Program-made: the position numbers and the translations under genes
From: Paenibacillus larvae subsp. larvae
Lineage (GTDB): Bacteria; Bacillota; Bacilli; Paenibacillales; NBRC-103111
Length of the DNA: 64,000 nt
NCBI RefSeq assembly: GCF_002003265.1
Contig: NZ_CP019687.1
Span: forward strand, 2,655,001 to 2,719,000
Direction of reading: 5' to 3'
Shown here: positions 45,351 to 53,886 of the stretch, in pieces
Position numbering within the stretch: the stretch's first letter is position 1
Layout: each line of letters starts with the position of its first letter
Notes under the pieces: model-generated
Databases searched by the model: none
Told to the model about the DNA's origin: nothing
Seen by the model: the letters and a program-made list of their open reading frames with translations, nothing else

Positions 45351-45980
45351 TTAACGATCCAGTTTCATCTTTTTCTCTAGGCGACCGAATAACAAATCTG
45401 CAATCAAGGCCAGAAGAGCTGCCGGAACGGCACCCGCATACAGTCTGGCCGCATTATCCATATTAATTCCGGAATAAATTTCGCGTCCGAGACCTCCTCC
45501 TCCAACAAGAGGAGCAATCGTCGCAACACCGATAGCAATAACCGCCGCTACCCGGATGCCGGTCATGATAAACGGCAGGGATAACGGAAGCTGAACTTTA
45601 AATAAGAGCTGGGTAGAACTCATGCCGACTCCTCTTCCCGCTTCCGTAATGGACGGGTCAACCTGCTTTAAGCCTACATAGGTGTTCCGGATAATAGGCA
45701 TTAAGGAATATAGAAACAATCCGATCACAACGGTCTTGAAGCCAAGCCCGAAAACGATCATTAACAGCACCAGCATGGCAAGGCTCGGAAAAACTTGCAG
45801 GATGTTTCCGATTGTCATAATAACCGGTGCCAGCCTTTTTCTTCTTGCCGCAAGCATCCCAAGAGGAATGCCGACGACAAGTGCAGAAAAAATCCCGATA
45901 AAGACCATCAAAATATGGTCATAAGTGAGACTGAGTAAATCAACCCAGTTCTCACGGATATAATTCCAAAATAGTTGCAT
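45351..45980 (-). CDS. opuCD: OpuC-type osmoprotectant ABC permease
   Basis: 209 residues, five to six helices and the permease signature EAGRGVGMSSTQLLFKVQLPLS. Third or fourth gene of an opuCABCD-like set importing glycine betaine, carnitine or choline under salt stress. ATG at 45980 has GAGGGG eight bases upstream; the ATG two codons earlier is too close to it. Confidence 0.92.
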   Translation of the reverse strand: MQLFWNYIRENWVDLLSLTYDHILMVFIGIFSALVVGIPLGMLAARRKRLAPVIMTIGNILQVFPSLAMLVLLMIVFGLGFKTVVIGLFLYSLMPIIRNTYVGLKQVDPSITEAGRGVGMSSTQLLFKVQLPLSLPFIMTGIRVAAVIAIGVATIAPLVGGGGLGREIYSGINMDNAARLYAGAVPAALLALIADLLFGRLEKKMKLDR

Positions 45981-46023
45981 AGTCATTTCCCCTCAGTTTT
46001 TTTGAAAATAAACGAGCCATCCA

Positions 46024-46917
46024 TTAAAGCAAACCTATCTTCTTTAAGTACTCTTCCGCCACTTTTTTCTCGTTCCGCTTGTTCACATCTACCTCGTAGT
46101 TGAGATTAATCATGGTTTCTGCGTCAATTTTTCCGATTAATTCACCGATAACCTCCGCAATTTCCGGATGAGCATCCAGCACTTCCTGTTTGATAACCGG
46201 TGAGGCGTCATAAGGAGGGAAAAATTGCTTGTCATCCACCAGGGTTTGCAGATTGTACTCTTTCAGACGCGCATCAGTAGAGTAGGCAAGCACGATGTCC
46301 ACCTTTTTACTGGCAACAGCGTTATAGACAAGCGCTATTTCCATCGGAAGCGTCTGCCCAAACTGAATATCATAGTATTTGGTGAAAGCAGGATATCCGT
46401 CATTTTCACGTTCCAGCCATGTTGTATCTACTCCAAGCGTCATCTTCGAAGCCATATTTTTTACATCCGATATGGTTTTCAGGTTGTTTTCCTTGGCCAG
46501 TTCACTCCTGACCGTAAAGGCATACGTATTTTCAAAACCTAACGGATCAAACCATTTGAAATTAAAATGTTCCTTAAATCCTTCCTGGGCCTGTTTTAGC
46601 ACTTCTCCACGATCTTTAGTCTCTTTGACGGGAAAATAGTTATTAAAAATCTCCCCCGTATACAGGGTAGCCATTTGAATCTCCCCTTTTTTCATGGCAC
46701 TAATAACGACCGGACTGGAAGCCAGGTCAGGAAGCACGTCAACTTTCAGATCCGTCCTATCTTCAATGAGCAGTTTATACATGGAAGCCAGAATCTTGGG
46801 TTCTGACGATGTTTGAGTCCCGATAATGATCCTGTCACTTTTACCGCACCCGGTAATAGTCATAACCAGCGCAGAAACGATCACAAGGAGGGACATTCGT
46901 TTGATTATTTTTTTCAT
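46024..46917 (-). CDS. opuCC: osmoprotectant-binding lipoprotein
   Basis: 297 residues; lipoprotein signal ending ALVMTITGCGKSD (lipobox TGC). OpuAC-type binding fold: IIIGTQTSSEPKILASM, QMATLYTGEI, VDVVLAYSTD-like VDIVLAYSTDARL, and a YDASPVIK aromatic-rich end. Captures quaternary ammonium compounds for the permeases. ATG at 46917 with GGGGGG nearby; the longer frame adds a segment inconsistent with a signal peptide. Confidence 0.93.
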   Translation of the reverse strand: MKKIIKRMSLLVIVSALVMTITGCGKSDRIIIGTQTSSEPKILASMYKLLIEDRTDLKVDVLPDLASSPVVISAMKKGEIQMATLYTGEIFNNYFPVKETKDRGEVLKQAQEGFKEHFNFKWFDPLGFENTYAFTVRSELAKENNLKTISDVKNMASKMTLGVDTTWLERENDGYPAFTKYYDIQFGQTLPMEIALVYNAVASKKVDIVLAYSTDARLKEYNLQTLVDDKQFFPPYDASPVIKQEVLDAHPEIAEVIGELIGKIDAETMINLNYEVDVNKRNEKKVAEEYLKKIGLL

Positions 46918-46933
46918 TTGGTTACCCCCCATT

Positions 46934-47590
46934 TCAGACTTGCACCGGTTTGCTTTTGACTTTATTGTCGACAAAAATTTCAACCCGTCCCAGAATAAAA
47001 TCAATGACTAAAGCCAAGACCACGGCCAGCAGCGCCCCGGTTACAATCATCTCGTTCTTATTCACTCCCATGCCCGAGAATATCAGTTGGCCCAGGCCTC
47101 CACCTCCAATCAAAGTAGCCAATGTGGCCCAGCTGATGATATAGACCGTTGTGGTCCTTATGCCGGACATAATGTACGGAAACGAAAGCGGAAGCTGGAT
47201 CAGGAACAACCTTTGTCTCGTACTGTAACCCATCCCCCGGGCCCCTTCTATCAGATTTAGGTCCACAGAGCGGAAACCCGTATAGGTATTGCGCAAGATC
47301 GGCATGATCGAATATAAGAAAAGAGCAAAAATGGCCGGTTTTATCCCTACACCAAGAAGCGGGATCAGCATGGCCAACAAAGCCAAACTCGGGATGGTCT
47401 GAAGAACGTTAGAAATCATGAACACAATGCTGTTAATGAATTTAACCCGGTTTCCAGCGAGGAAAATGCCAAGAGGAATGGCTACCAGGCATCCCAGTAT
47501 AACTGAAACAAAGGTAATCATGATATGTTCCCCAAGTGCAGTCATAATATCCCCGGTCCGTTCACTCCAATAGGTTATAAACACATTCAT
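46934..47590 (-). CDS. opuCB: OpuC-type ABC permease (partner)
   Basis: 218 residues, same permease fold (EGARGMGYSTRQRLFLIQLPLS), ending in a short basic tail. Its ATG overlaps the opuCA stop (ATGA), showing coupling; opuCC follows after 16 bases. Confidence 0.93.
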   Translation of the reverse strand: MNVFITYWSERTGDIMTALGEHIMITFVSVILGCLVAIPLGIFLAGNRVKFINSIVFMISNVLQTIPSLALLAMLIPLLGVGIKPAIFALFLYSIMPILRNTYTGFRSVDLNLIEGARGMGYSTRQRLFLIQLPLSFPYIMSGIRTTTVYIISWATLATLIGGGGLGQLIFSGMGVNKNEMIVTGALLAVVLALVIDFILGRVEIFVDNKVKSKPVQV

Positions 47591-48735
47591 GCATCATCTC
47601 CTCCTTCTACCGAAGGAGTATATACGTCTGCCATATGTTTGACGACACTACCCTTGGTTAAAAGACCTACGAAATCATTATGCCCTTTAATAACCGGCAA
47701 AATGGATAAATTATGTTCGTTCATCATGTAAACCGCATCTGCCAGGGAAGTTCCCGAACGGACCACATGCTTAAACGGTTTCGTAATGTCTCCAAGTGTA
47801 ATGTTCTCCTCCCGATATCTGTTCAGAATTTGGAAGATTGTCGTGTAGCCGATAAGCTGATTCTCTTTATTGACAATCACCAGAGAATCTACACGACCTT
47901 TTTCCATCATCTTCAAGGCTTCAGCCATTCCCCTTCCCGGATAAGCGGTTACGACGTGATTCACCATTACTTCATCCACAACCGGAATCGTATCAGGCAC
48001 ACCAATTTGAAGCCGCTTAGTTCCGATAAAGTTCTTGACGAAGTCATTAGCCGGATGGCGGAGAATTTCCTCCGGGCGGCCTTGTTGAACTACCTCTCCA
48101 TTTTTCATCAGCACGATATTATCGGCTATCTTAATTGCTTCGTCCATATCATGGGTTACGAAAATAATGGTCTTTTTGAGCTTTTCCTGCAAGGAGATGA
48201 TGTCATCCTGCAATTGCTCCCTGCTGAGCGGGTCAAGGGCACTAAATGGTTCATCCATCAAAATAATGTCCGGCTCTGCTGCCAAGGCCCGAATGACTCC
48301 AATTCTTTGCTGTTGGCCTCCGCTGAGTTCATAAGGATAGCGGTTCCGGTATGTATCAGGGTCAAGATTGACTAAACGGAGCAGTTCATCCACGCGTTTT
48401 TCAATCCGGTTATGATCCCATTTAAGTAAACGGGGAACTACTCCCACATTCTTGGTAATCGTCATATGTGGAAACAGTCCGATGTTTTGGATGACATATC
48501 CGATATTTCGTCTCAATTTTACGGGATCAATCTGAGAGATGTCTTTATCCTTGATAAAAATTTTGCCTTTGGAGGGATTAATCAGGCGGTTTATCAGTTT
48601 CATAGTGGTAGATTTCCCGCAGCCGCTCGGGCCAATCAGGACATGAAGTTTGCCTGCGGCAAATTCCAAATTCAGTTCTTTGAGTGCTATAAAGCCGTCG
48701 TCATATTTTTTGCTTACATGTTCGAATCGAATCAT
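47587..48735 (-). CDS. opuCA: OpuC-type ABC ATPase with CBS domains
   Basis: 382 residues. ATPase domain: Walker A GPSGCGKSTTMKLINRL, signature YELSGGQQQRIGVIRAL, Walker B IILMDEPFSALDP, H-loop FVTHDMDEAI; then two CBS motifs (AYPGRGMAEALKMMEKGRVD, VVRSGTSLADAVYMMNEHNL) that sense ionic strength in this family. ATG 48735 is the family start; a GTG at 48747 nearer to GAAGGGG is an alternative. First gene of the operon. Confidence 0.94.
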   Translation of the reverse strand: MIRFEHVSKKYDDGFIALKELNLEFAAGKLHVLIGPSGCGKSTTMKLINRLINPSKGKIFIKDKDISQIDPVKLRRNIGYVIQNIGLFPHMTITKNVGVVPRLLKWDHNRIEKRVDELLRLVNLDPDTYRNRYPYELSGGQQQRIGVIRALAAEPDIILMDEPFSALDPLSREQLQDDIISLQEKLKKTIIFVTHDMDEAIKIADNIVLMKNGEVVQQGRPEEILRHPANDFVKNFIGTKRLQIGVPDTIPVVDEVMVNHVVTAYPGRGMAEALKMMEKGRVDSLVIVNKENQLIGYTTIFQILNRYREENITLGDITKPFKHVVRSGTSLADAVYMMNEHNLSILPVIKGHNDFVGLLTKGSVVKHMADVYTPSVEGGDDA

Positions 48736-48861
48736 ATAGGCGTTCACAACCCCTTCTTTGTTATTAATTTTGCTGCGTATAGTTCCCTTTCTGCTATGAC
48801 TTATCAGGGGAACAAAGGGCACAAAACCCGGGTTAACATTGTTATTACCCCAATAAAGCAA

Positions 48862-49103
48862 ATGTGAAACAGATTACAACTAAGATTTTAGCCTCTTTGT
48901 CCAAAATCCCCCTTTGAAGTTGCGCGGCTCGTAAGATAGAATAAACGCTTTCGGGGCGGCCTCATGCAAATAATCCAGCAGCCTGATAATAGATAGAGAA
49001 ACATAAACGATATTCATGACAATAATGATAACTTAGATTTCCATCCGAACCTGTTGTTTTATGAAATTGATTCAAACAGAGAGCTTCCGCTTTTATTGGC
49101 CAA
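48862..49103. other. upstream region of opuCA with composite repeat copy 2
   Basis: Holds the opuC promoter, not clearly identified, and the second copy of a composite repeat: CTTAGATTTCCATCCG at 49032-49047 and TATGAAATTGATTCAA at 49060-49075. Compared with 32384-32416 the first 16-mer is inverted and the second is not. Confidence 0.5.
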
Positions 49104-49142
49104 CAAAAAAAGACATGCCGTTTAAAACAGACGGCATGTCAA
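49104..49142 (-). terminator. GH4 gene terminator
   Basis: GACATGCCGT-ctgttttaa-ACGGCATGTC then TTTTTTTG on the minus strand. Confidence 0.92.
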
Positions 49143-49157
49143 TATGAAAAAAATGCA

Positions 49158-50459
49158 TTAATTAAAAAACTTGGGCAGATAAAGTTTGTTATGCTCCAGC
49201 ATTTCATCCAACAGTTTCTCCGCCGTATTGACGGAGGTGATAAGAGGATGATGTGCCAAAGCCTGAAGCGCCGTTCCCTTGTCCCCGGTTACAGCTGCCT
49301 CTATCGTTAAAATCTCATAAGATTTAACCGCTTGGATTAATCCTTTTGTGGCTTCAGGCACATGACTTACCGAAAGTGGAATAGGGCCCTGTCCCGTAAT
49401 AATGCAGTTTACCTCAATACACGAATCCTCCGGCAGGAAATCAAGCGTCTTCCCGTTCCGCACATTTACAGTCTGAATATCCTTTGTAACATTAAATAAT
49501 GACTTCATTAAATTAACAGCCGCCTCCGAGTAATAGGCGCCGCCCCGCTTTTCGAGCTGTTTCGGTTTTTCTTTCAAGTCAGGGTCCTTATAAAGTTCGA
49601 AGAGCTCATCCTCTACTTGTTTTACAACCTGGGCACGGGTTCCCTGTTCCTTGGAAGAGGCTATCTGCTCCTTCAGCATCTCATCCGTTAAGTAATAATA
49701 TTTCAGATAATAGGACGGAATTGCCCCAAGGGAACGGATAAAGGCAGGGTTCCAGGACATTTGTTCCACATTTTTTGCAGAGTAACCTTCACGATCATCT
49801 AACAATTCTTCCAGTTTGGACTCTCCATTCACCCTTACTTGAGTAATCCAGTGAAGATGATTCAATCCGACGAATTCCGTATAGATCTTCTCTGCCGCCA
49901 CTTGATAAGTTTTCATAAGCCATTTTTGCATACCGATCGGCGCATTACACAGACCTATCGTTTTTATGGAACTGTACTTCATCACCGCTTCCGTTACCAT
50001 TCCTGCGGGATTTGTAAAGTTAAGAAGCCAGGCATCCGGACAAAGTTCCTCCATATCCCCCGCAATCCCGATCAGGGCCGGTATCGTCCGCAGTGCCTTC
50101 ATCATTCCCCCTGGACCGGTGGTCTCCTGGCCGATTACCCCATATTTGAGCGGAATAGTCTCATCCCAAATCCTTGCTTCCAGCAGACCTACACGCATTT
50201 GGGTGGAAACAAAATCCGCCCCTTTCAAAGCCTCACGTCTGTCTAAGGTAAGATGAACCTCAATCGGCAGACCTGATTTTTCAACCATCCGGTTGGCCAA
50301 ATTACCGACAATATTCAGCTTGTGTTCACCCTGAGGAATATCGACAAGCCAAATTTCTCCTACCGGCAGATGTTTATGCTGTGAAATAAATCCTTCAATA
50401 ATTTCCGGCGTGTAAGAGGAGCCTCCACCGATAACAACGATTTTCAACTTTTCCCTCAT
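49158..50459 (-). CDS. GH4 family glycosidase (6-phospho-beta-glucosidase-like)
   Basis: 433 residues, NAD- and Mn-dependent hydrolysis of phosphorylated disaccharides. IVVIGGGSSYTPEIIEGF nucleotide-binding start, NFTNPAGMVTEAVM, Mn ligands in IGLCNAPIGM and VGLNHLHW. ATG at 50459 (eight bases after GGGAG) preferred over GTG 50468. It overlaps no gene but lies six bases after the BadF-type kinase stop, so both form an operon. Substrate sugar uncertain; the neighbouring kinase suggests amino sugar or beta-glucoside use. Confidence 0.9.
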   Translation of the reverse strand: MREKLKIVVIGGGSSYTPEIIEGFISQHKHLPVGEIWLVDIPQGEHKLNIVGNLANRMVEKSGLPIEVHLTLDRREALKGADFVSTQMRVGLLEARIWDETIPLKYGVIGQETTGPGGMMKALRTIPALIGIAGDMEELCPDAWLLNFTNPAGMVTEAVMKYSSIKTIGLCNAPIGMQKWLMKTYQVAAEKIYTEFVGLNHLHWITQVRVNGESKLEELLDDREGYSAKNVEQMSWNPAFIRSLGAIPSYYLKYYYLTDEMLKEQIASSKEQGTRAQVVKQVEDELFELYKDPDLKEKPKQLEKRGGAYYSEAAVNLMKSLFNVTKDIQTVNVRNGKTLDFLPEDSCIEVNCIITGQGPIPLSVSHVPEATKGLIQAVKSYEILTIEAAVTGDKGTALQALAHHPLITSVNTAEKLLDEMLEHNKLYLPKFFN

Positions 50460-50464
50460 TTCTC

Positions 50465-51439
50465 TCACTCCCTGGGTTCCATTTGGATTTGCTTCAAACG
50501 CTGTTGAATATCAGGTTCTATTGAACGGTCATCCCGTTCCATCGCCAATAACAACGCACCAACCAGAGGTTCACAATCCAGCTTGCGGACATGGCTTCGG
50601 GGAGCCGATTCCACAGCCATACCGGCTATATGGCGGATTACGTAGTCTCCTTGTCCTCGTGTCAGGACACTTCCGGCCAGGACCACATCAAGCTCCTCTT
50701 GTTCAAGCCTAAGCCTTCTCACAACCGCCTGAACTGAACGCCCCAATTCCTCTCCCTGGTAACGCAACAGGTCAAGGGCTACTTCATCCCCTTGGGCCGA
50801 TGCTTCAAAAAGCAGCTCAGCCAAATCCGAGGGGACTCTCTTGCCGTGGTCGAGAAAATCATGAAACATGGCCTCCGTGGTTGAATATCCCAACCGCTGG
50901 AGTACCAGCTTTGTCAGCAGGGTAGGACGTCCTCTGCCGTCCCATTCCCGGATGACAGACCGGAAAGCTTCGACTGCCAGAACCCCCCCTCCGCCATAAT
51001 CCCCGAACATGTAGCTGAACCCGCCGCATTGATAGCTTTCACCCTGGCGGTTCATGCCGGAACAGTTGGTACCGGTTCCACAAATGACGACCACTCCAAA
51101 CGGCCGGGAGGTACCTGCCCGCATGGCGATAATGGTATCGCAAGCAATCTCATACTTCGAAAACCCGAGACCTGCAATAATCGGTCTCAGTATAGTAAAG
51201 TCCGGCTCACGGTCAGCTCCAGCCAGCCCGAAATAGGCAAAATCAATATCTACTTTTTGCAGCTGCGCATCTTGAAGGGCCAGGTCCACCGCCAGCCGGA
51301 TATTCTGCTCTGCCCGGGGCCTGTTCGTCTGGTGATTACCCAGACCGCTTCTTCCCCGTCCCGCAACGCGGCCCGTTTCATCAACAATGACAGCGTATGT
51401 TTTGGTTCCGCCGGCATCCAAACCTAAGTAGTAGCTCAC
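50465..51439 (-). CDS. BadF/BadG-type kinase (N-acetylglucosamine kinase-like)
   Basis: 324 residues with an ASKHA fold: LGLDAGGTKTYAVIVDETG phosphate loop, FGVVVICGTGTNCSGMN, GDYGGGGVLAVEAF and VVLAGSVLTRG. Phosphorylates N-acetylglucosamine or a related sugar. Between a broken lacI gene and the GH4 gene in the same direction, so part of a sugar-use operon. Confidence 0.88.
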   Translation of the reverse strand: MSYYLGLDAGGTKTYAVIVDETGRVAGRGRSGLGNHQTNRPRAEQNIRLAVDLALQDAQLQKVDIDFAYFGLAGADREPDFTILRPIIAGLGFSKYEIACDTIIAMRAGTSRPFGVVVICGTGTNCSGMNRQGESYQCGGFSYMFGDYGGGGVLAVEAFRSVIREWDGRGRPTLLTKLVLQRLGYSTTEAMFHDFLDHGKRVPSDLAELLFEASAQGDEVALDLLRYQGEELGRSVQAVVRRLRLEQEELDVVLAGSVLTRGQGDYVIRHIAGMAVESAPRSHVRKLDCEPLVGALLLAMERDDRSIEPDIQQRLKQIQMEPRE

Positions 51440-51484
51440 GTTTCCTCCTCCTGTATAAGGAATTCACTCCTTGATGAGGAAAGT

Positions 51485-52491
51485 TCAGGCTTTCCTGTAT
51501 CGCCCGGTGGATTCCCTAATGATAAGCTCCGGTTCCAATTTCGACGAAGTATTTCGCTTTAGGGTCCCGTCAATTATTTTGAGCAGAAGTCTAACCGCTT
51601 GTTGAGCCATCTGCTCTACCGGTTGACGGATGGTTGTTAGTCCCGGATGGAAATCTTCCGCAAAACTTTGATCGTCGTAGCCAATGACTGAGATATCGTG
51701 CGGAATACGGTAACCTTCATCCCGAAAGGCCTCCATAACTCCAAAAGCCAAAAAGTCATCGGCAGCAAATACTGCCGAAGGAACATTACCGGTTCTAATC
51801 CAATCCTTGGCAATCCGGAATCCTTCCCGCATGTTGAACTCCCTGCTTGGAGTTACCCAGGGCTCAAGCCCTGCTTCCACCATAGTATTCAGATACCCTT
51901 TTCTTCTTTCCTTCGTACTCATGAAAAGCTCCTGCCCGCTGATATGAGCTATTTTCCGGTGACCCAGTTCAATTAAATGTTTTGTTGCCAGACGTCCGCC
52001 CAAATCATTGTCCACATTCACCATGGAAGCATTGAGGTCTTCGTTTTGATTATCCAGGAGTACAAACGGGATCTTCTTTCTTTTTAATTCCAGCACATCG
52101 TGTTCCTCATCCATGGGGATAGGGCGATAATCCCGTCCACCCTGTCTTCCTGGAATAAAAAGTTGTTTTCTTTCGGCGGGTCGTTATTCAAATCGGAATG
52201 AATGGACAGCGCCAAGAAATAGCCATGCCCTTCCAGTTCCTCGTTCACGCTTTTGACAATGCCGTCAAAAACCGAATCCTGAAGCGTAGTCAGTGTTAAC
52301 CCGATGACGCCAGTTTTTCCCCTGGCCAGGCTGCGGGCCGCCGAGTTTGGACAATAGTCCAGCTCTTTAATGGCCCGAAGTACCTTCTGCCTGTTTTTCT
52401 CACGCACCGATGGGGTGTTATTCAATACACGTGAAACCGTGACTACGGAAACGCCGGCTTTTTTTGCCACATCCAAAATATTAATTTTCAT
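51485..52491 (-). pseudogene. LacI-family repressor with a frameshift
   Basis: N-terminal part (ILDVAKKAGVSVVTVSRVLN HTH, then a sugar-binding domain start) runs out of frame at about 52112; the rest (MDEEHDVLELKRKKIPFVLL to ELIIRESTGRYRK, with VIGYDDQSFAEDFHPGL) continues in another frame. One C missing in the CCCC/GGGG run near 52115 explains it (SPMDEEHD). The joined protein would have about 336 residues, a normal size. It may be a real mutation or a sequencing error. It would repress the kinase-GH4 genes. Confidence 0.85.
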
Positions 52492-52519
52492 TTCGATCGA
52501 ACTCCCGCCATTAATTTGC

Positions 52520-52890
52520 TTTCCCTGCTTGATTGGATTCTAGTGCTTCATTATTTCCGCTTTGCCAAAATATCATTGATACTCTTTTCCATATTTGGAA
52601 GAACTTATTCCATCGATTTTTGCCCGTTTTCAGCACGTTCTATTTCGTTCTTAATAATTGTATTCAGCTCAGAGTACCCCGTAATCACATTTTGTCCCAA
52701 GTCCAGGACGGATCATCATAGTCCGCAGGAGAATAAGAAAGCCCCGCTTTATCAAACATATCCTTATTATAAACCAATACAGAACTATAACTGTATACCG
52801 GAATGCATACACTTTGCCATCTTTGTATAAATATTCATCAAGCTATCTGGAATTCCGTAATCGGATGCTTTAAAACCATCTTCCTTTACA
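52520..52890 (-). pseudogene. remnant of a sugar ABC solute-binding protein
   Basis: Joined frames show GFKASDYGIPDSL, DEYLYKDGKVYAFPVYSYSS, VLVYNKDMFDKAGLSYSPAD and DDPSWTWDKM, a typical extracellular solute-binding stretch, broken by at least two frameshifts and missing both ends. Likely the former transport component of the neighbouring sugar cluster. Confidence 0.7.
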
Positions 52891-53154
52891 CGCATGTGGT
52901 CTCCTACCGAAACCCAGGAAAATAAACGCTTTTACTTTCCATTGTCAACTCATTTTTTCTAATATTATCCAAAAAATTGTTTATCCCACATCAAAAATGG
53001 GTATAGAATAAGTGTCGCTTCTTCGGATATATTTTAATCCGCCTGTGCACAGCCTTTACGTAGTGGACTTTCGATACATAAATGTTGATTTATTATCAAA
53101 ATTCATTCATAATAGGCTTAAAGCAATTTATTACATATTAGGAGGTTTTCAAAA

Positions 53155-53769
53155 ATGGCTTACCAATTACCAGCACTACCTTATGCTAACAATGCTTTGG
53201 AACCCCACATTGATGAAACTACCATGATGATCCATCACGATCGTCATCATAACACTTATGTCACTAATCTGAATGCGGCTTTGGAAGGTCACGATAACCT
53301 TTCCTCCAAATCTGTGGAAGATCTGATCAGTGATTTGAACAGCGTTCCAGAAAATATCCGTACAGCTGTCCGTAATAACGGCGGTGGGCACGCTAACCAC
53401 TCCCTCTTCTGGAAATTGCTAAGCCCTAATGGCGGCGGAAAGCCTGCAGGCGCTCTGGCTCAGGCTATTGATCAGGAACTGGGCGGATTTGAGAAATTCA
53501 AAGAAGATTTTGCTAAAGCAGCAACAACCCGCTTTGGAAGCGGCTGGGCATGGCTGAGCGTAGACAAAGCAGGCAAACTGGTTGTCCACAGCACGGGTAA
53601 CCAGGACAACCCGCTGATGGAAGGCTTGACTCCTGTTTTGGGTATCGACGTATGGGAACATGCTTACTACCTGAAATATCAAAACAAACGCCCTGATTAC
53701 ATCGCCGCATTCTGGAATGTAATTAACTGGGACGAAGCCAACAAACAATACGAAGCTGCCAAGAAATAG
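53155..53769 (+). CDS. sodA: superoxide dismutase (Mn type)
   Basis: 204 residues converting superoxide to oxygen and hydrogen peroxide. Ligands: [24 protein letters not shown] and [10 protein letters not shown]; Mn-type GGG.NH and [11 protein letters not shown] preceded by TTAGGAGG. Preceded by 260 bases including the decayed solute-binding gene. Terminator follows. Second SOD of the window. Confidence 0.97.
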   Translation: MAYQLPALPYANNALEPHIDETTMMIHHDRHHNTYVTNLNAALEGHDNLSSKSVEDLISDLNSVPENIRTAVRNNGGGHANHSLFWKLLSPNGGGKPAGALAQAIDQELGGFEKFKEDFAKAATTRFGSGWAWLSVDKAGKLVVHSTGNQDNPLMEGLTPVLGIDVWEHAYYLKYQNKRPDYIAAFWNVINWDEANKQYEAAKK

Positions 53770-53783
53770 TTTTAGATACTTAT

Positions 53784-53853
53784 AAAACGCATTCCCTAAG
53801 ATTCGGAAGACCCTTTGGTTTTCCCGCACATTTTCTTAGGGAATGCGTTTTTA
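53784..53853 (+). terminator. sodA terminator
   Basis: AACGCATTCCCTAAG ... CTTAGGGAATGCG followed by TTTTTAC; a 13-bp stem with a long loop. Confidence 0.85.
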
Positions 53854-53886
53854 CAGTTTAGTACGATATTTTTCTTTTTCTAACCA

